Positions 9,072 to 18,103 of a DNA stretch of 64,000 nucleotides are shown piece by piece. The stretch comes from Butyrivibrio proteoclasticus P6B7. Its GTDB lineage: Bacteria > Bacillota > Clostridia > Lachnospirales > Lachnospiraceae. The translations under genes were made by a program, and so were the position numbers. The stretch is from assembly GCF_000622085.1 (NCBI RefSeq), contig NZ_JHWL01000004.1:62001-126000 (forward strand), read 5' to 3'. The notes under the pieces were generated by a model. It saw only the letters and a list, made by a program, of their open reading frames with translations, searched no databases and was not told the origin of the DNA. Numbering within the stretch: the first letter of the stretch is position 1; each line of letters opens with the position of its first letter.

Positions 9072-9100
9072 TTACAAAAAACGTAATAATGTGGTATAAT
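9072..9100 (+). promoter_or_regulatory. Strong promoter upstream of carD
   Basis: TTACAA (9072-9077), a 17-base spacer and TATAAT (9095-9100). The expected transcription start is about 9107, only about 14 bases before the hairpin at 9121. Confidence 0.7.
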
Positions 9101-9120
9101 CTATCTATATCGAGGTCGCA

Positions 9121-9155
9121 TAGAATTCCGGGGAATGTTGCGGAATTCTATTTTT
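9121..9155 (+). terminator. Terminator-like hairpin in the carD leader
   Basis: A perfect 10-bp inverted repeat (9121-9130 with 9141-9150, TAGAATTCCG/CGGAATTCTA) with a 10-base loop is followed by five T. It sits between a consensus promoter and carD, so it could attenuate carD transcription or end a very short RNA. It could also simply end the upstream transcript. Confidence 0.6.
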
Positions 9156-9217
9156 GTCCTTAGCCATTAATTCTTTCACGAGTTCTGGTGTTTTAGTTGA
9201 AACGAAGGAGGAAGGCA

Positions 9218-9736
9218 ATGCTAAGTATTAATGAATGCGTAGTTTATGGAAGTCATGGTTTATGCAAGGTACAGGATATTATGGTACCTTCGTTTCTTGA
9301 GAGGGGAAAAGAGAAACTGTATTACGTGATGGAATCTGCAGTTGATGCTGGAAGTGTTCTCTATGTTCCAGTTGATGGCGCAGAAGATAAAGTACGTGAA
9401 GTAATTAGTGCTAAGGACGCAGAGTGCTTGATTGATGAGATAGAGGATGTTCAGGAGCTTGAGCTTCCAGAGGGTAAGAAGGCTGAGCCTATGATATCTG
9501 GTATCATCAAACGAAACGTTCCAGATGAAATGATGAGTCTTGTTAAGACACTTCACAAGATCAAAGCTATCAGGGAGGCAAACGGCAAGAAGTTTGCAGC
9601 CATCAATGAGAAGTATCTTAACATATCAGAGAAGCTTCTTTACACAGAGATGGCTTTTTCAATCAAGACTGAGAAGGACAGAATTAAAGCTAGAGTAATC
9701 GAAGAACTTTCAAACTTATCACTAGAGACTGCTTAA
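9218..9736 (+). CDS. carD: CarD/CdnL-family RNA polymerase-binding regulator
   Basis: A 172-residue protein beginning MLSINECVVYGSHGLCKV, the conserved opening of the CarD/CdnL N-terminal domain that binds the RNA polymerase beta subunit (also found in the Mfd RNA-polymerase-interaction domain). The C-terminal half is helical, as in family members that touch promoter DNA. The start at 9218 is preceded by AAGGAGG; the earlier TTG at 9197 lacks one. CarD proteins stabilise open promoter complexes, often at ribosomal promoters. The gene has its own promoter with a hairpin in the leader and its own terminator overlapping the stop codon. Confidence 0.88.
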   Translation: MLSINECVVYGSHGLCKVQDIMVPSFLERGKEKLYYVMESAVDAGSVLYVPVDGAEDKVREVISAKDAECLIDEIEDVQELELPEGKKAEPMISGIIKRNVPDEMMSLVKTLHKIKAIREANGKKFAAINEKYLNISEKLLYTEMAFSIKTEKDRIKARVIEELSNLSLETA

Positions 9737-9752
9737 GGCGGTCTCTTTTTTG
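9724..9752 (+). terminator. Terminator of carD
   Basis: AGAGAC (9724-9729) pairs with GTCTCT (9741-9746), followed by a T run. The stop codon of carD lies in the loop. Confidence 0.8.
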
Positions 9753-9788
9753 TTTATAAAGACATGCCTTTGTGTTACAATGGGGTCT

Positions 9789-10973
9789 ATGGATAAAACT
9801 TTAGAGCTTTACTACGAAAGTGCATATTTAACAGAGTTTGAGGGAAGGGTTCTTGCCTGTGACAGTAGGGACGACGGCCATTACGAGGTGATTCTTGATA
9901 AGACAGCTTTTTTCCCTGAGCAGGGAGGACAAACCTCTGATGTTGGCCTGTTTACTACATCTGACGGTACTGAGATCCATGTATCCCACGTATCTATAGG
10001 GGATGGCGTCATCAGACATATCTGCGACGGAGCCGTTTCTGCAGGAGATGAGCTTCATGGCAGAATTGATTTTGCCCACAGATTCAGCAATATGCAGCAG
10101 CATACAGGAGAGCATATCTTCTCCGGAATAGTGTCAAAACGTTTTGGCTATGATAACGTTGGATTTCATTTAAGCGATTCAGAGGTGACCATGGACTACA
10201 ATGGCCCACTGTCCAAGCGCGATATTGATGATATTGAGCTTGCTGTCAACAGAGCAATCTGGGAGAACGTGGCTGTGACCTGTAGTTTCCCTGAGGCTTC
10301 TGAGCTTAGCACAATTGATTACCGCAGTAAAAAAGAGCTGTCAGGGGACGTTAGGATCGTGACAGTAGAAGGCTACGATGTTTGTGCCTGCTGCGCTCCT
10401 CATGTAAATAGAACAGGAGAGATAGGTCTTTTGAAGGTTGTTGGCCTTCAGAACTACAAGGGCGGCGTAAGAGTCAGCATTCTGTGCGGTCAGAGAGCTC
10501 TTGAGTACCTTGGAAGGGCTCAGGATATCGTGAAGACTTTATCTGATACCTTTACTACCTCTGATGACAAGGTTGTTTCCTCTGTGGAGAAACTCTCTGA
10601 AGAGAACAGCTCTTTAAAGGCAGAGCTTTCTGAGCTTAGGGACAAGCTGATAGATATTGAAGTTAATGAGATAGAATCGAAGGCAGGCAGTGTCTTTGTG
10701 GCAAAGTCTGGCTCTTTTGACGCTGGCGCAGCCAGGAAGATGGTGAACCTTCTTGCTGCCAGAAATAGTGGATATAGCGGGGTATTCTCGGGAGATAGCG
10801 GGAATTATAGATATGTGATAGCAACTGGGGATGACAACAGAGACCTTAAGGCTCTTAATGAGATGCTTAAGGAAAGGTATGGTGCTAAGGGCGGCGGCAA
10901 CAACAAGATGGTTCAGGGGAGCCTCTGCGCCCAGGATATTGGCGACGTAATTGACAGCTGCTACAGCATCTAA
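9789..10973 (+). CDS. AlaX-type alanyl-tRNA editing protein with DHHA1 domain
   Basis: A 394-residue stand-alone relative of the editing half of alanyl-tRNA synthetase, which removes wrongly attached Ser or Gly from tRNA-Ala. Zinc-site motifs are visible: HTGEHIFSG (HxxxH) around residues 100-108 and the Cys-rich CACCAPHVNRTGE around 200-212. A coiled-coil-like segment (about 255-290) and a C-terminal DHHA1 domain with GGGNN near the end follow, as in the long AlaX class. The start is ATG 9789; an in-frame ATG at 9780 also exists. A TACAAT box at 9776-9781 lies right before it, so the transcript may have almost no leader. The azlC gene follows after 16 bases. Confidence 0.87.
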   Translation: MDKTLELYYESAYLTEFEGRVLACDSRDDGHYEVILDKTAFFPEQGGQTSDVGLFTTSDGTEIHVSHVSIGDGVIRHICDGAVSAGDELHGRIDFAHRFSNMQQHTGEHIFSGIVSKRFGYDNVGFHLSDSEVTMDYNGPLSKRDIDDIELAVNRAIWENVAVTCSFPEASELSTIDYRSKKELSGDVRIVTVEGYDVCACCAPHVNRTGEIGLLKVVGLQNYKGGVRVSILCGQRALEYLGRAQDIVKTLSDTFTTSDDKVVSSVEKLSEENSSLKAELSELRDKLIDIEVNEIESKAGSVFVAKSGSFDAGAARKMVNLLAARNSGYSGVFSGDSGNYRYVIATGDDNRDLKALNEMLKERYGAKGGGNNKMVQGSLCAQDIGDVIDSCYSI

Positions 10974-10989
10974 AAGAGGAATATGAAAA

Positions 10990-11706
10990 ATGGAAGTTGG
11001 AACGTTTAAGGATTTTAAGGAAGGGTGCCGGGATGGGGTACCAATCTGCCTTGGGTATTTTGCAGTTTCATTTGCCTTTGGCATAGGGGCAGCGGGAATT
11101 GGAATGACTGTTTTTCAGGCGGCGCTTACATCGCTGCTTAATGTGACCAGCGCAGGTCAGTTCTCAGCTCTTGATGTGATAAAGAGAAATGGAAGTCTTA
11201 TAGAGCTTGCAATGCTTCAGCTTATTATCAATCTTAGATATATGCTTATGTCTGCGTCTTTGTCTCAGAAGCTTGATCCAAAGACCAGTACCCTTAACAG
11301 ACTCCTTATTTCCTATGGAGTTACCGACGAGATATTTGGTGTAAGCGTCCTTAAAAAAGGTAAGCTCTATCCAATGTTTTCCTATGGAATTATAATAACA
11401 TCTGTTTTTGGATGGGTTACGGGAACGGCTTTTGGAGCCTTTGCAGGCCAGATACTTCCCCAGATACTTGTAAGCTGTTTAGGACTTGCCATCTACGGCA
11501 TGTTTATTGCGATTATTGTTCCTGATACCAAAAGAAGTAACGCAGTTCTTGGAGTTGTGGTAGGATCTATGATCCTTAGCTCTTTATTTACTTATGCTCC
11601 TTACCTTAAAATGCTGGATTCTGGCTACAGGATTATTTTGATAACAGTTGTTGTGGCTGCTATAGCTGCTGTTGTGGCGCCTAGGAAGGAGAAAGACAAT
11701 GAGTAG
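10990..11706 (+). CDS. azlC: AzlC-family branched-chain amino acid exporter, large subunit
   Basis: A 238-residue membrane protein with about six hydrophobic segments and the AzlC signatures FKEGCRDGVPICLGYFAVSF, NVTSAGQFSA and LRYMLMSASLS. AzlC works with the small AzlD subunit to export branched-chain amino acids or analogues. It begins after a short gap behind the editing gene, and its last codons overlap azlD by 8 bases, which indicates coupled translation. Confidence 0.9.
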   Translation: MEVGTFKDFKEGCRDGVPICLGYFAVSFAFGIGAAGIGMTVFQAALTSLLNVTSAGQFSALDVIKRNGSLIELAMLQLIINLRYMLMSASLSQKLDPKTSTLNRLLISYGVTDEIFGVSVLKKGKLYPMFSYGIIITSVFGWVTGTAFGAFAGQILPQILVSCLGLAIYGMFIAIIVPDTKRSNAVLGVVVGSMILSSLFTYAPYLKMLDSGYRIILITVVVAAIAAVVAPRKEKDNE

Positions 11707-12013
11707 GATCTATGTTTATATTCTCCTTATGGCGGTGGTTACCTATGCTATCAGGGCTCTTCCTCTTACTCTTATAAGAAAAGAGATTAAGAGTACCTTT
11801 ATCAGAAGCTTTCTTTATTATGTGCCCTATGCAACGCTGGCTGCTATGACGTTCCCGGCAATACTTGGAGCTACAGACTACATGTTATCGGCGATTGTAG
11901 GATTTGCAGTGGCTATTATCCTTGCGCTTTGTAACAGAAGTCTTATCACTGTGGCAGGATGTGCTTGTGGAGCAGCCTTTATTGTTGAGTGTATTTACAG
12001 ATATGTGATTTGA
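11699..12013 (+). CDS. azlD: AzlD-family small subunit of the branched-chain amino acid exporter
   Basis: A 104-residue protein with three to four membrane helices and the AzlD pattern YAIRALPLTL near the start. The ATG at 11699 (AAGGAGAAAGACA before it) is used rather than an earlier in-frame codon inside azlC. It overlaps azlC and lies 12 bases before ispF. Confidence 0.88.
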   Translation: MSRIYVYILLMAVVTYAIRALPLTLIRKEIKSTFIRSFLYYVPYATLAAMTFPAILGATDYMLSAIVGFAVAIILALCNRSLITVAGCACGAAFIVECIYRYVI

Positions 12014-12025
12014 GAGGATTAGATT

Positions 12026-12502
12026 ATGCGTATAGGAATGGGATATGATGTTCATAAGCTTGTGGAAGGAAGAGATCTTATCATGGGCGGAGTTAAGATT
12101 CCTCATGAAACTGGACTTTTAGGACATTCTGATGCAGATGTTCTTTTACATGCTATAATGGATGCTCTGCTTGGCGCAGCAGCCCTTGGAGATATAGGTA
12201 AGCACTTCCCTGATACTGATCCTAAGTACAAGGGAGCTGACTCTGTAGCTCTTTTAAAAGAGGTGGGAAGAATGCTTTCAGAGAACCACTTCCTTATAGA
12301 GAATATTGATGCTACAATAATTGCGCAGGCACCTAAAATGAGACCATATATCGATAAGATGAGAGAGAATATCGCAGATGCTCTCTGTATAGATGTTTCA
12401 AAGGTTAATGTTAAGGCCACCACTGAGGAGGGCCTTGGATTTACTGGTGCCAAGGAGGGTATTTCCTCCCAGGCTATATGTCTTTTAACAAGTGCAAATT
12501 AA
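12026..12502 (+). CDS. ispF: 2-C-methyl-D-erythritol 2,4-cyclodiphosphate synthase
   Basis: A 158-residue enzyme of the MEP isoprenoid pathway that cyclises CDP-methylerythritol 2-phosphate. It has the IspF opening [12 protein letters not shown] with the metal ligands Asp8 and His10, then [30 protein letters not shown] and a C-terminal [10 protein letters not shown]. Length is normal. ispF next to cysS matches the order known from Firmicutes; ispD is not adjacent here. Confidence 0.96.
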   Translation: MRIGMGYDVHKLVEGRDLIMGGVKIPHETGLLGHSDADVLLHAIMDALLGAAALGDIGKHFPDTDPKYKGADSVALLKEVGRMLSENHFLIENIDATIIAQAPKMRPYIDKMRENIADALCIDVSKVNVKATTEEGLGFTGAKEGISSQAICLLTSAN

Positions 12503-12530
12503 ACTTTAGATTTAAGGAGTTTTATATAAA

Positions 12531-13955
12531 ATGGCGAACACATTTACTTTTTACAACACATTATCAAGAACGATTGAGGAATTTGTCCCAAGAGAAGAAG
12601 GCAAGGTTTCCATGTACACCTGCGGACCAACCGTTTATCACTACGCTCATATCGGTAATATCCGTACATATATCATGCAGGATGCTCTTATCAAATCCCT
12701 TGAATATGCTGGATTCAATGTAAAAAGAGTTATGAATATCACAGATGTAGGACATCTTTCATCTGATGCAGATACTGGCGAAGACAAGATGCTGGCTGGT
12801 GCCAAGAGAGAGCACAAGAGCGTCATGGAGATTGCCAAGTTCTATACAGATGCTTTCTTTAAGGATTTTGATGCTGTAGGCAACAAGAGACCAGATGTGA
12901 TTGAGCCTGCAACTAACTGCATTCCGGAGTTTATCCACATGGTAGAGGTTCTTCTTGAGAAGGGCTATGCTTATGTGGCTGGTGGAAATGTATATTTTGA
13001 CACAAGTAAGCTTGATGATTATTATGTTTTCTCTTCATCAGTTGAGAAGGAACAGCTTGAAGTAGGCGTTCGTGATGATGTTGAAGAGGATGCCAATAAG
13101 AAGAATAAGACTGACTTCGTTCTTTGGTTCACCAAGTCCAAGTTCGAGGATCAGGCTCTTAAGTGGGACAGCCCATGGGGCGTTGGATATCCAGGATGGC
13201 ATATTGAGTGCTCATGCATTTCCATGAAGCACCTTGGCGAGTACATTGATATCCACTGCGGAGGTGTTGATAATATCTTCCCTCACCACACCAATGAGAT
13301 TGCCCAGTCTGAGAGCTATCTTGGCCATGAATGGTGCAAATACTGGTTTCATTCTAACCACCTTAACGATCAGTCAGGTAAGATGAGTAAGAGTAAGGGT
13401 GCTATCCTTACAGTGTCTCTTTTACAGGAAAAGGGCTATGATCCACTGGTTTACAGATTCTTCTGCCTTCAGTCCCATTACAGAAAGCCTTTAGTATTCT
13501 CTTATGAGGCTCTTGATCAGGCTGCAGCTACATTCAATAAGCTTGTTAAGAGAATTGCTGAGCTTAAAGAGGATGGCGAAGTGGATAAGGCAGTAGTAGA
13601 GCAGTATGAGAACAGCTTTAGAGAGGCTGTTTCTGGAGATCTTAATACAGCTATGGCTATTACAGTTCTCTATGATGCTCTTAAGGCTGATACTAACGAT
13701 GCAACCAAGCTCTATCTTGTAAACAGCTTTGATAAGGTTCTTTCTCTTGATCTTATAGGACATGCTAAGGCTTTGTCTGAGGGACCAAGTGTTGATCCAG
13801 AGCTTGAGAAGTATGTACTTGATGCTATCGAGAGAAGAGCTCAGGCTAAGAAGGCTAAGGATTTTGCAACAGCAGATGCTATCAGAGATGAGCTTTTAAG
13901 TAAGGGCGTGGAGATTAAGGATACACGCGAAGGAGTTAAATGGCAGCTGATCTAA
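12531..13955 (+). CDS. cysS: Cysteinyl-tRNA synthetase
   Basis: A 474-residue class I aminoacyl-tRNA synthetase that charges tRNA-Cys. The HIGH-type motif is HIGN inside TCGPTVYHYAHIGN, and the KMSKS motif is intact (SGKMSKSKG). Zinc ligands are visible as the first Cys in TCGPTVY, the Cys of GWHIECSC and the HH pair of FPHHTNEIAQSE. AAGGAG precedes the ATG. The coding end overlaps mrnC by 16 bases. No T-box leader is visible. Confidence 0.97.
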   Translation: MANTFTFYNTLSRTIEEFVPREEGKVSMYTCGPTVYHYAHIGNIRTYIMQDALIKSLEYAGFNVKRVMNITDVGHLSSDADTGEDKMLAGAKREHKSVMEIAKFYTDAFFKDFDAVGNKRPDVIEPATNCIPEFIHMVEVLLEKGYAYVAGGNVYFDTSKLDDYYVFSSSVEKEQLEVGVRDDVEEDANKKNKTDFVLWFTKSKFEDQALKWDSPWGVGYPGWHIECSCISMKHLGEYIDIHCGGVDNIFPHHTNEIAQSESYLGHEWCKYWFHSNHLNDQSGKMSKSKGAILTVSLLQEKGYDPLVYRFFCLQSHYRKPLVFSYEALDQAAATFNKLVKRIAELKEDGEVDKAVVEQYENSFREAVSGDLNTAMAITVLYDALKADTNDATKLYLVNSFDKVLSLDLIGHAKALSEGPSVDPELEKYVLDAIERRAQAKKAKDFATADAIRDELLSKGVEIKDTREGVKWQLI

Positions 13956-14380
13956 ACAGTTATTTAAACAGCTTTTTTAACATTGAAAGCAAGGATATCA
14001 GGACCTATTCTCCATTGACTTTGGCCTACATAGGAGATGCGGTCTTTGATGTGATCATCAGGTCTATCCTTGTTAATAAGGGTAATACTGCGGTCAATAA
14101 GCTTCATCAGAGGGCCAGTGGTATTGTTAAGGCCAAGACCCAGTCTGATTTTGTCCATATCCTTATGGATGATCTGACTCAGGATGAGATTGATATTTAT
14201 AAAAGAGGTCGCAATTCAAAGCCCCACACAAAGGCTAAGAATGCTTCAACTATTGAGTATCTTGATGCCACAGGATTTGAGGCGGTTATGGGATATCTTT
14301 ATCTTACAGATAATCTGGACAGGGCATTGGAACTGGTTAAGCTTGGAATCGAGAAGCTGGAACTGGATATTCTGGATTGA
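13940..14380 (+). CDS. mrnC: Mini-ribonuclease III
   Basis: A 146-residue RNase III catalytic domain without a double-stranded-RNA-binding domain, which in Firmicutes trims 23S rRNA precursors. The conserved LAYIGDAVFD segment carries the acidic active-site residues, and RGRNSK is typical of MrnC. It overlaps the end of cysS, as in many Firmicutes, and ends 89 bases before rlmB. Confidence 0.93.
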   Translation: MAADLNSYLNSFFNIESKDIRTYSPLTLAYIGDAVFDVIIRSILVNKGNTAVNKLHQRASGIVKAKTQSDFVHILMDDLTQDEIDIYKRGRNSKPHTKAKNASTIEYLDATGFEAVMGYLYLTDNLDRALELVKLGIEKLELDILD

Positions 14381-14469
14381 TTGATCATTGGTTGAATTAT
14401 TTTATTGATTGAATTGGAATTTGGTTTGGATTTAGTGTTTTGAATCCGATAGTTAGTAATGAGGTTTAT

Positions 14470-15219
14470 ATGGAAGAGAATTTTGAAAGTAGAATAGTAG
14501 AAGGAAGAAACGCTGTCCTGGAGGCTTTTCGTTCAGGCAAGACAATTGATAAGCTCTTTGTTCTTGATGGCTGTAAGGATGGCCCAGTTCAGACTATCCT
14601 TAGGGAAGCCAAGAAGCACAAGGACACTGTGATTTCTTTTGTCAAAAAAGAGCGTCTTGACCAGATCTCAGAAACTGGCAAGCATCAGGGCGTTATTGCT
14701 TATGCTGCATCCTATGAGTATGCAGAGGTTGAGGATATTCTTGATGTGGCCAGAGAGCGCGGCGAGGACCCATTTGTGTTTGTCCTTGATGGTATAGAGG
14801 ATCCACACAATCTTGGTGCCATCATTCGTACAGCTAATCTGTCAGGAGCCCACGGCGTTATTATTCCTAAGCATAGAGCAGTTGGTCTTACAGCAACAGT
14901 TGCCAAGGCTTCAGCAGGAGCTTTGAACTACACTAAGGTTGCTAAGGTTACTAACATTGCACAGACTATCGAGGATCTTAAGGATAAGGGACTTTGGTTT
15001 GCCTGCGCTGATATGGGCGGAACAACCATGTACCAGCTTAATCTTAAGGGACCTATCGGAATTGTTATAGGTAATGAAGGAAACGGCGTAAGCAGACTGG
15101 TAAAAGAGAAATGTGATATGGTGGCTTCTATTCCTATGAAGGGCGACATTGATTCTCTTAATGCATCTGTTGCCTGTGGCGTATTGGCCTTTGAGGTTGT
15201 AAGACAGAGACTTGGGTGA
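14470..15219 (+). CDS. rlmB: 23S rRNA (guanosine-2'-O)-methyltransferase RlmB (SpoU family)
   Basis: A 249-residue SpoU/TrmH-type methyltransferase: an N-terminal substrate-binding domain (GRNAVLEAFRSG) and a knotted catalytic domain with LDGIEDPHNLGAIIRTA, IVIGNEGNGVS and SLNASVACGVL. It methylates a conserved 23S rRNA guanosine using SAM. The ATG at 14470 follows GAGG at suitable distance; the TTG at 14440 has no ribosome site. It sits between mrnC and sigH as in Bacillus and Clostridia, with yacP absent. Confidence 0.93.
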   Translation: MEENFESRIVEGRNAVLEAFRSGKTIDKLFVLDGCKDGPVQTILREAKKHKDTVISFVKKERLDQISETGKHQGVIAYAASYEYAEVEDILDVARERGEDPFVFVLDGIEDPHNLGAIIRTANLSGAHGVIIPKHRAVGLTATVAKASAGALNYTKVAKVTNIAQTIEDLKDKGLWFACADMGGTTMYQLNLKGPIGIVIGNEGNGVSRLVKEKCDMVASIPMKGDIDSLNASVACGVLAFEVVRQRLG

Positions 15220-15223
15220 GAAC

Positions 15224-15847
15224 ATGAGTGTAAACCGGTTCAAAGAGTATACAGACGAAGAGCTTGTGCTTCATATACATGATGGCGAAGATGATGGTGC
15301 TACAGATCATCTCCTTAATAAGTATAAGAATCTGGTCCGTAAAAAGGCTGGTTCCATGTTTATCCTTGGTGCAGACAGGGATGATCTTATTCAGGAAGGT
15401 ATGATTGGTCTTTTTAAGGCCATCAGAGATTATGATTTTGGAAGGGATGCAAGCTTTGCAACCTTTGCGGATCTTTGTATTTCCAGGCAGATGTATTCCG
15501 CAATCCAGGCTTCTGCCCGCAAAAAGCACGGTCCGTTGAATAGCTACATTTCAATCTATGCCAAGAGAGAAGATCTTGAGGACGGATCAGAGGTGGCTCT
15601 TGAGGATATCCTGGAATCTGATTCCAGTCTTATTCCTGAGCAGCATATTATTGATCAGGAGAATTATGAATTATTAGAGGGCGAGATTGATAAGCAGCTT
15701 AGCTCTTTGGAGAGACAGGTTCTTGATCTTTATATTACCGGTATGAGCGTTAAACAGATATCTGCAGTTCTTGGAAGAGATGAAAAATCCACTGATAACG
15801 CCATGCAAAGGATCAGAAACAAGCTTAAAAAGTACCTTAAAGACTAA
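15224..15847 (+). CDS. sigH: RNA polymerase sigma factor SigH
   Basis: A 207-residue sigma-70-family factor with region 2 (DLIQEGMIGLFKAIRDYD) and region 4 (SLERQVLDLYITGMSVKQISAVLG). Family, size and its place after rlmB identify the Spo0H/SigH factor, which directs transition-phase, competence and early sporulation genes in Firmicutes. The start is ATG 15224, with GGTGAG overlapping the rlmB stop region. Competence genes comEA and comEC occur 16 kb downstream; whether SigH controls them is not visible. Confidence 0.9.
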   Translation: MSVNRFKEYTDEELVLHIHDGEDDGATDHLLNKYKNLVRKKAGSMFILGADRDDLIQEGMIGLFKAIRDYDFGRDASFATFADLCISRQMYSAIQASARKKHGPLNSYISIYAKREDLEDGSEVALEDILESDSSLIPEQHIIDQENYELLEGEIDKQLSSLERQVLDLYITGMSVKQISAVLGRDEKSTDNAMQRIRNKLKKYLKD

Positions 15848-15871
15848 AAACAAAATAATGATAAAAAATGC

Positions 15872-15900
15872 TTGCGTATGATTTATAAGTATGTTATATT
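15872..15900 (+). promoter_or_regulatory. Promoter of rpmE
   Basis: TTGCGT (15872-15877), a 17-base spacer and TATATT (15895-15900). The implied leader is about 67 bases long. A second TTGACA at 15914 has no good partner box. Confidence 0.65.
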
Positions 15901-15973
15901 TATATAGCTGTTGTTGACAGAGGTAACTATAGTTAATTAAGAAGATTTATTGTATATAGAGAGGTGAGAAGAG

Positions 15974-16180
15974 ATGAGACAGGACATTCAGCCAGAATTC
16001 CATCAGGCAACTGTTACTTGCAACTGCGGTAACACATTTACAGTTGGATCAACAAAGAGCGAGATTCACGTAGAAATCTGCTCAAAGTGCCATCCATTCT
16101 ATACTGGCCAGCAGAAGGCTACAAGTGCTCGTGGACGTATTGATAAGTTCAACAAGAAATACGGCATGAACAATCAGTAA
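15974..16180 (+). CDS. rpmE: 50S ribosomal protein bL31, zinc-binding form
   Basis: A 68-residue ribosomal protein of the large subunit. The four cysteines (CNC near residues 16-18 and CSKC at 37-40) mark the zinc-binding C+ form. GAGGTGAGAAG precedes the ATG. It has its own promoter and a strong terminator, and heads the rpmE-DUF1385-prmC-prfA order common in Clostridia. Confidence 0.97.
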   Translation: MRQDIQPEFHQATVTCNCGNTFTVGSTKSEIHVEICSKCHPFYTGQQKATSARGRIDKFNKKYGMNNQ

Positions 16181-16199
16181 TTAAGAAAAGAGAAATTGA

Positions 16200-16232
16200 G
16201 AGGTTGAGGCAATGGCCTCGACCTCTTTTTCT
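16200..16232 (+). terminator. Terminator after rpmE
   Basis: An 11-bp stem (16200-16210 with 16215-16225, one G-T pair) with the loop AATG is followed by a T run. Some read-through must continue into the DUF1385 gene, or that gene has its own start; no clear promoter is seen between them. Confidence 0.85.
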
Positions 16233-16252
16233 TTTATCCCAAGGAGAACGTG

Positions 16253-17251
16253 ATGAGAAAGCGTAGAGTTAGACATTATTCAGGAATAGGCGGACAGGCA
16301 GTTCTTGAAGGCGTAATGATGAAGAATAAGGATATGTACGCTGTTGCTGTTAGAAAGCCTAATAATGAGATTGAGATAGAGATTGATGAATATCATGGAG
16401 TAGCTTATGGAAGTAAGCTTCTTAATATTCCATTTATCAGAGGAATATTTGTATTTATTGATTCCATGATTCTTGGACTTAAGTCCCTTAATTATTCATC
16501 TTCTTTTTATGAAGAGGACAAGGATAAGCCTACCAAACTTGATGAGGGCCTTGAGCAGGTTTCTAATGGTCATGAGGATACTTTCCTTATGATCCTTACA
16601 ACTTTGATCTCTTTTGTATTTGCTATTGCTTTATTTATGGTTCTTCCATATGCTCTTTCAGAGCTTTTGGCAGGATATATCAGAAATACTTCACTGGTGG
16701 CTATTATTGAGGGCGTTCTTAGAATCCTTATTTTCGTCCTTTATATTCTTCTTATTTCCAGGATGAAGGATATTAAGCGCCTTTTCCAGTATCACGGTGC
16801 AGAGCATAAGTGCATTAACTGTATTGAAAAGGGTAGACCACTTACAGTTAAGAATGTTATGAAGAGCTCAAGACTTCACAAGAGATGCGGTAGCAGCTTT
16901 ATTCTCTTTGTTATGCTTATTAGTATCATTCTTTTCTTCTTTATCAGAATCGATTCATACCTTTGGCGTGTAGTTATCAGAATTCTTCTTATTCCTGTGA
17001 TTTCTGGTATTTCTTATGAGATTATCAGACTTGCAGGTAAGACAGATTTCATCCTTGTAAGAATTATTTCTGCACCAGGTCTCTGGCTTCAGAGACTTAC
17101 AACCAAGGAACCAGATGCCAGCATGGTAGAGGTTGCTATTAAGTCTGTAGAGGCAGTATTTGATTGGAAAGAGTATCTTAAGGACTCTTTTGGATACGAG
17201 ATTGATGACAGCTGGCTTAGAGATGATGAGCCTGTAGAGGAAGATGAGTAA
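16253..17251 (+). CDS. DUF1385 membrane protein (YqhQ-like)
   Basis: A 332-residue membrane protein of unknown biochemical role. The opening SGIGGQAVLEGVMMK and the central FQYHGAEHKCINC and LHKRCGSSF blocks are the DUF1385 signature; the conserved His and Cys residues could bind a metal. About four to five membrane segments are visible between residues 110 and 270. AAGGAGAAC precedes the ATG at 16253. The gene overlaps prmC by 8 bases, and this pairing with prmC-prfA is common in Firmicutes. Confidence 0.88.
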   Translation: MRKRRVRHYSGIGGQAVLEGVMMKNKDMYAVAVRKPNNEIEIEIDEYHGVAYGSKLLNIPFIRGIFVFIDSMILGLKSLNYSSSFYEEDKDKPTKLDEGLEQVSNGHEDTFLMILTTLISFVFAIALFMVLPYALSELLAGYIRNTSLVAIIEGVLRILIFVLYILLISRMKDIKRLFQYHGAEHKCINCIEKGRPLTVKNVMKSSRLHKRCGSSFILFVMLISIILFFFIRIDSYLWRVVIRILLIPVISGISYEIIRLAGKTDFILVRIISAPGLWLQRLTTKEPDASMVEVAIKSVEAVFDWKEYLKDSFGYEIDDSWLRDDEPVEEDE

Positions 17252-18095
17252 TATAGAGTATAGACAACTTTATGAAAATGGTTTAAATACCCTGGAGAGA
17301 GCCGGAATTGCCGAAGCTAAGCTTGACGCCCGGCTCCTTTTGGAATATGTATGTGGCACAGATCACAGCACTCTTTTGGCCCACCCTGATATGGATGTGG
17401 ATGAGGATAAAGAGGCAGAGTATCTTTCTTTTATTGAGAGACGTGCCAAGAGAGAGCCTGTGGCCTATATCCTTGGAACTTGGGATTTTATGGGCCTTTC
17501 CTTTAAGGTTAACTGTAATGTCCTTATTCCAGAGCAGGATTCAGAGTGCCTTGTAGAAGAGGCTTTGAGATTCTGTGAAGATGGAATGAGAATTCTGGAT
17601 CTTTGCACAGGTTCTGGATGCATTGCCCTTAGTATTCTTAACTATACTAATGAAACCAAGGCTGTATGCACTGATATTTCTAAAGAGGCTCTTTTAGTGG
17701 CAGAGGATAATGCTAAGAGCCTTCAGCTTGACCAAAGAGCTATGTTTGTAGAGACAGATCTTTTTCCAGAGGCCGATGGCAGCAAGTTTGATGTAATAGT
17801 GTCTAATCCACCATATATTGCAAGCGACGTTATTGAGACCCTTGCAGAGGAGGTTAAGGACTATGAGCCAAGACTTGCTCTTGATGGAGACACAGATGGC
17901 CTTAAGTTTTACAGAAGAATTGTGGATAAAGCTCCCGACTATCTGTATTCAAGTGGATATCTTATAATGGAGATTGGATATGACCAGGGCGAAGCAGTAA
18001 CTAAGCTTTTGGAAGACCATGGTAAGTATCATGATATAGAGGTGGTCAAGGATTATCAGGGCAATGACAGAGTAGTCAGGGCTTGCTTTTATTGA
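17244..18095 (+). CDS. prmC: Peptide chain release factor N5-glutamine methyltransferase
   Basis: A 283-residue SAM-dependent methyltransferase that methylates the Gln of the GGQ motif in release factors. It has an N-terminal helical domain, the SAM-binding [13 protein letters not shown] and the catalytic NPPY motif ([11 protein letters not shown]). It starts inside the DUF1385 gene and lies 8 bases before its substrate's gene prfA. Confidence 0.95.
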   Translation: MSNIEYRQLYENGLNTLERAGIAEAKLDARLLLEYVCGTDHSTLLAHPDMDVDEDKEAEYLSFIERRAKREPVAYILGTWDFMGLSFKVNCNVLIPEQDSECLVEEALRFCEDGMRILDLCTGSGCIALSILNYTNETKAVCTDISKEALLVAEDNAKSLQLDQRAMFVETDLFPEADGSKFDVIVSNPPYIASDVIETLAEEVKDYEPRLALDGDTDGLKFYRRIVDKAPDYLYSSGYLIMEIGYDQGEAVTKLLEDHGKYHDIEVVKDYQGNDRVVRACFY

Positions 18096-18103
18096 GGTTA
18101 ACT

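Noticed and set aside
12503..12530. T-box leader before cysS (and before thrC at 62128-62297)
   Set aside because: The gap before cysS is 28 bases. The thrC leader lacks the T-box sequence and the terminator/antiterminator pair.
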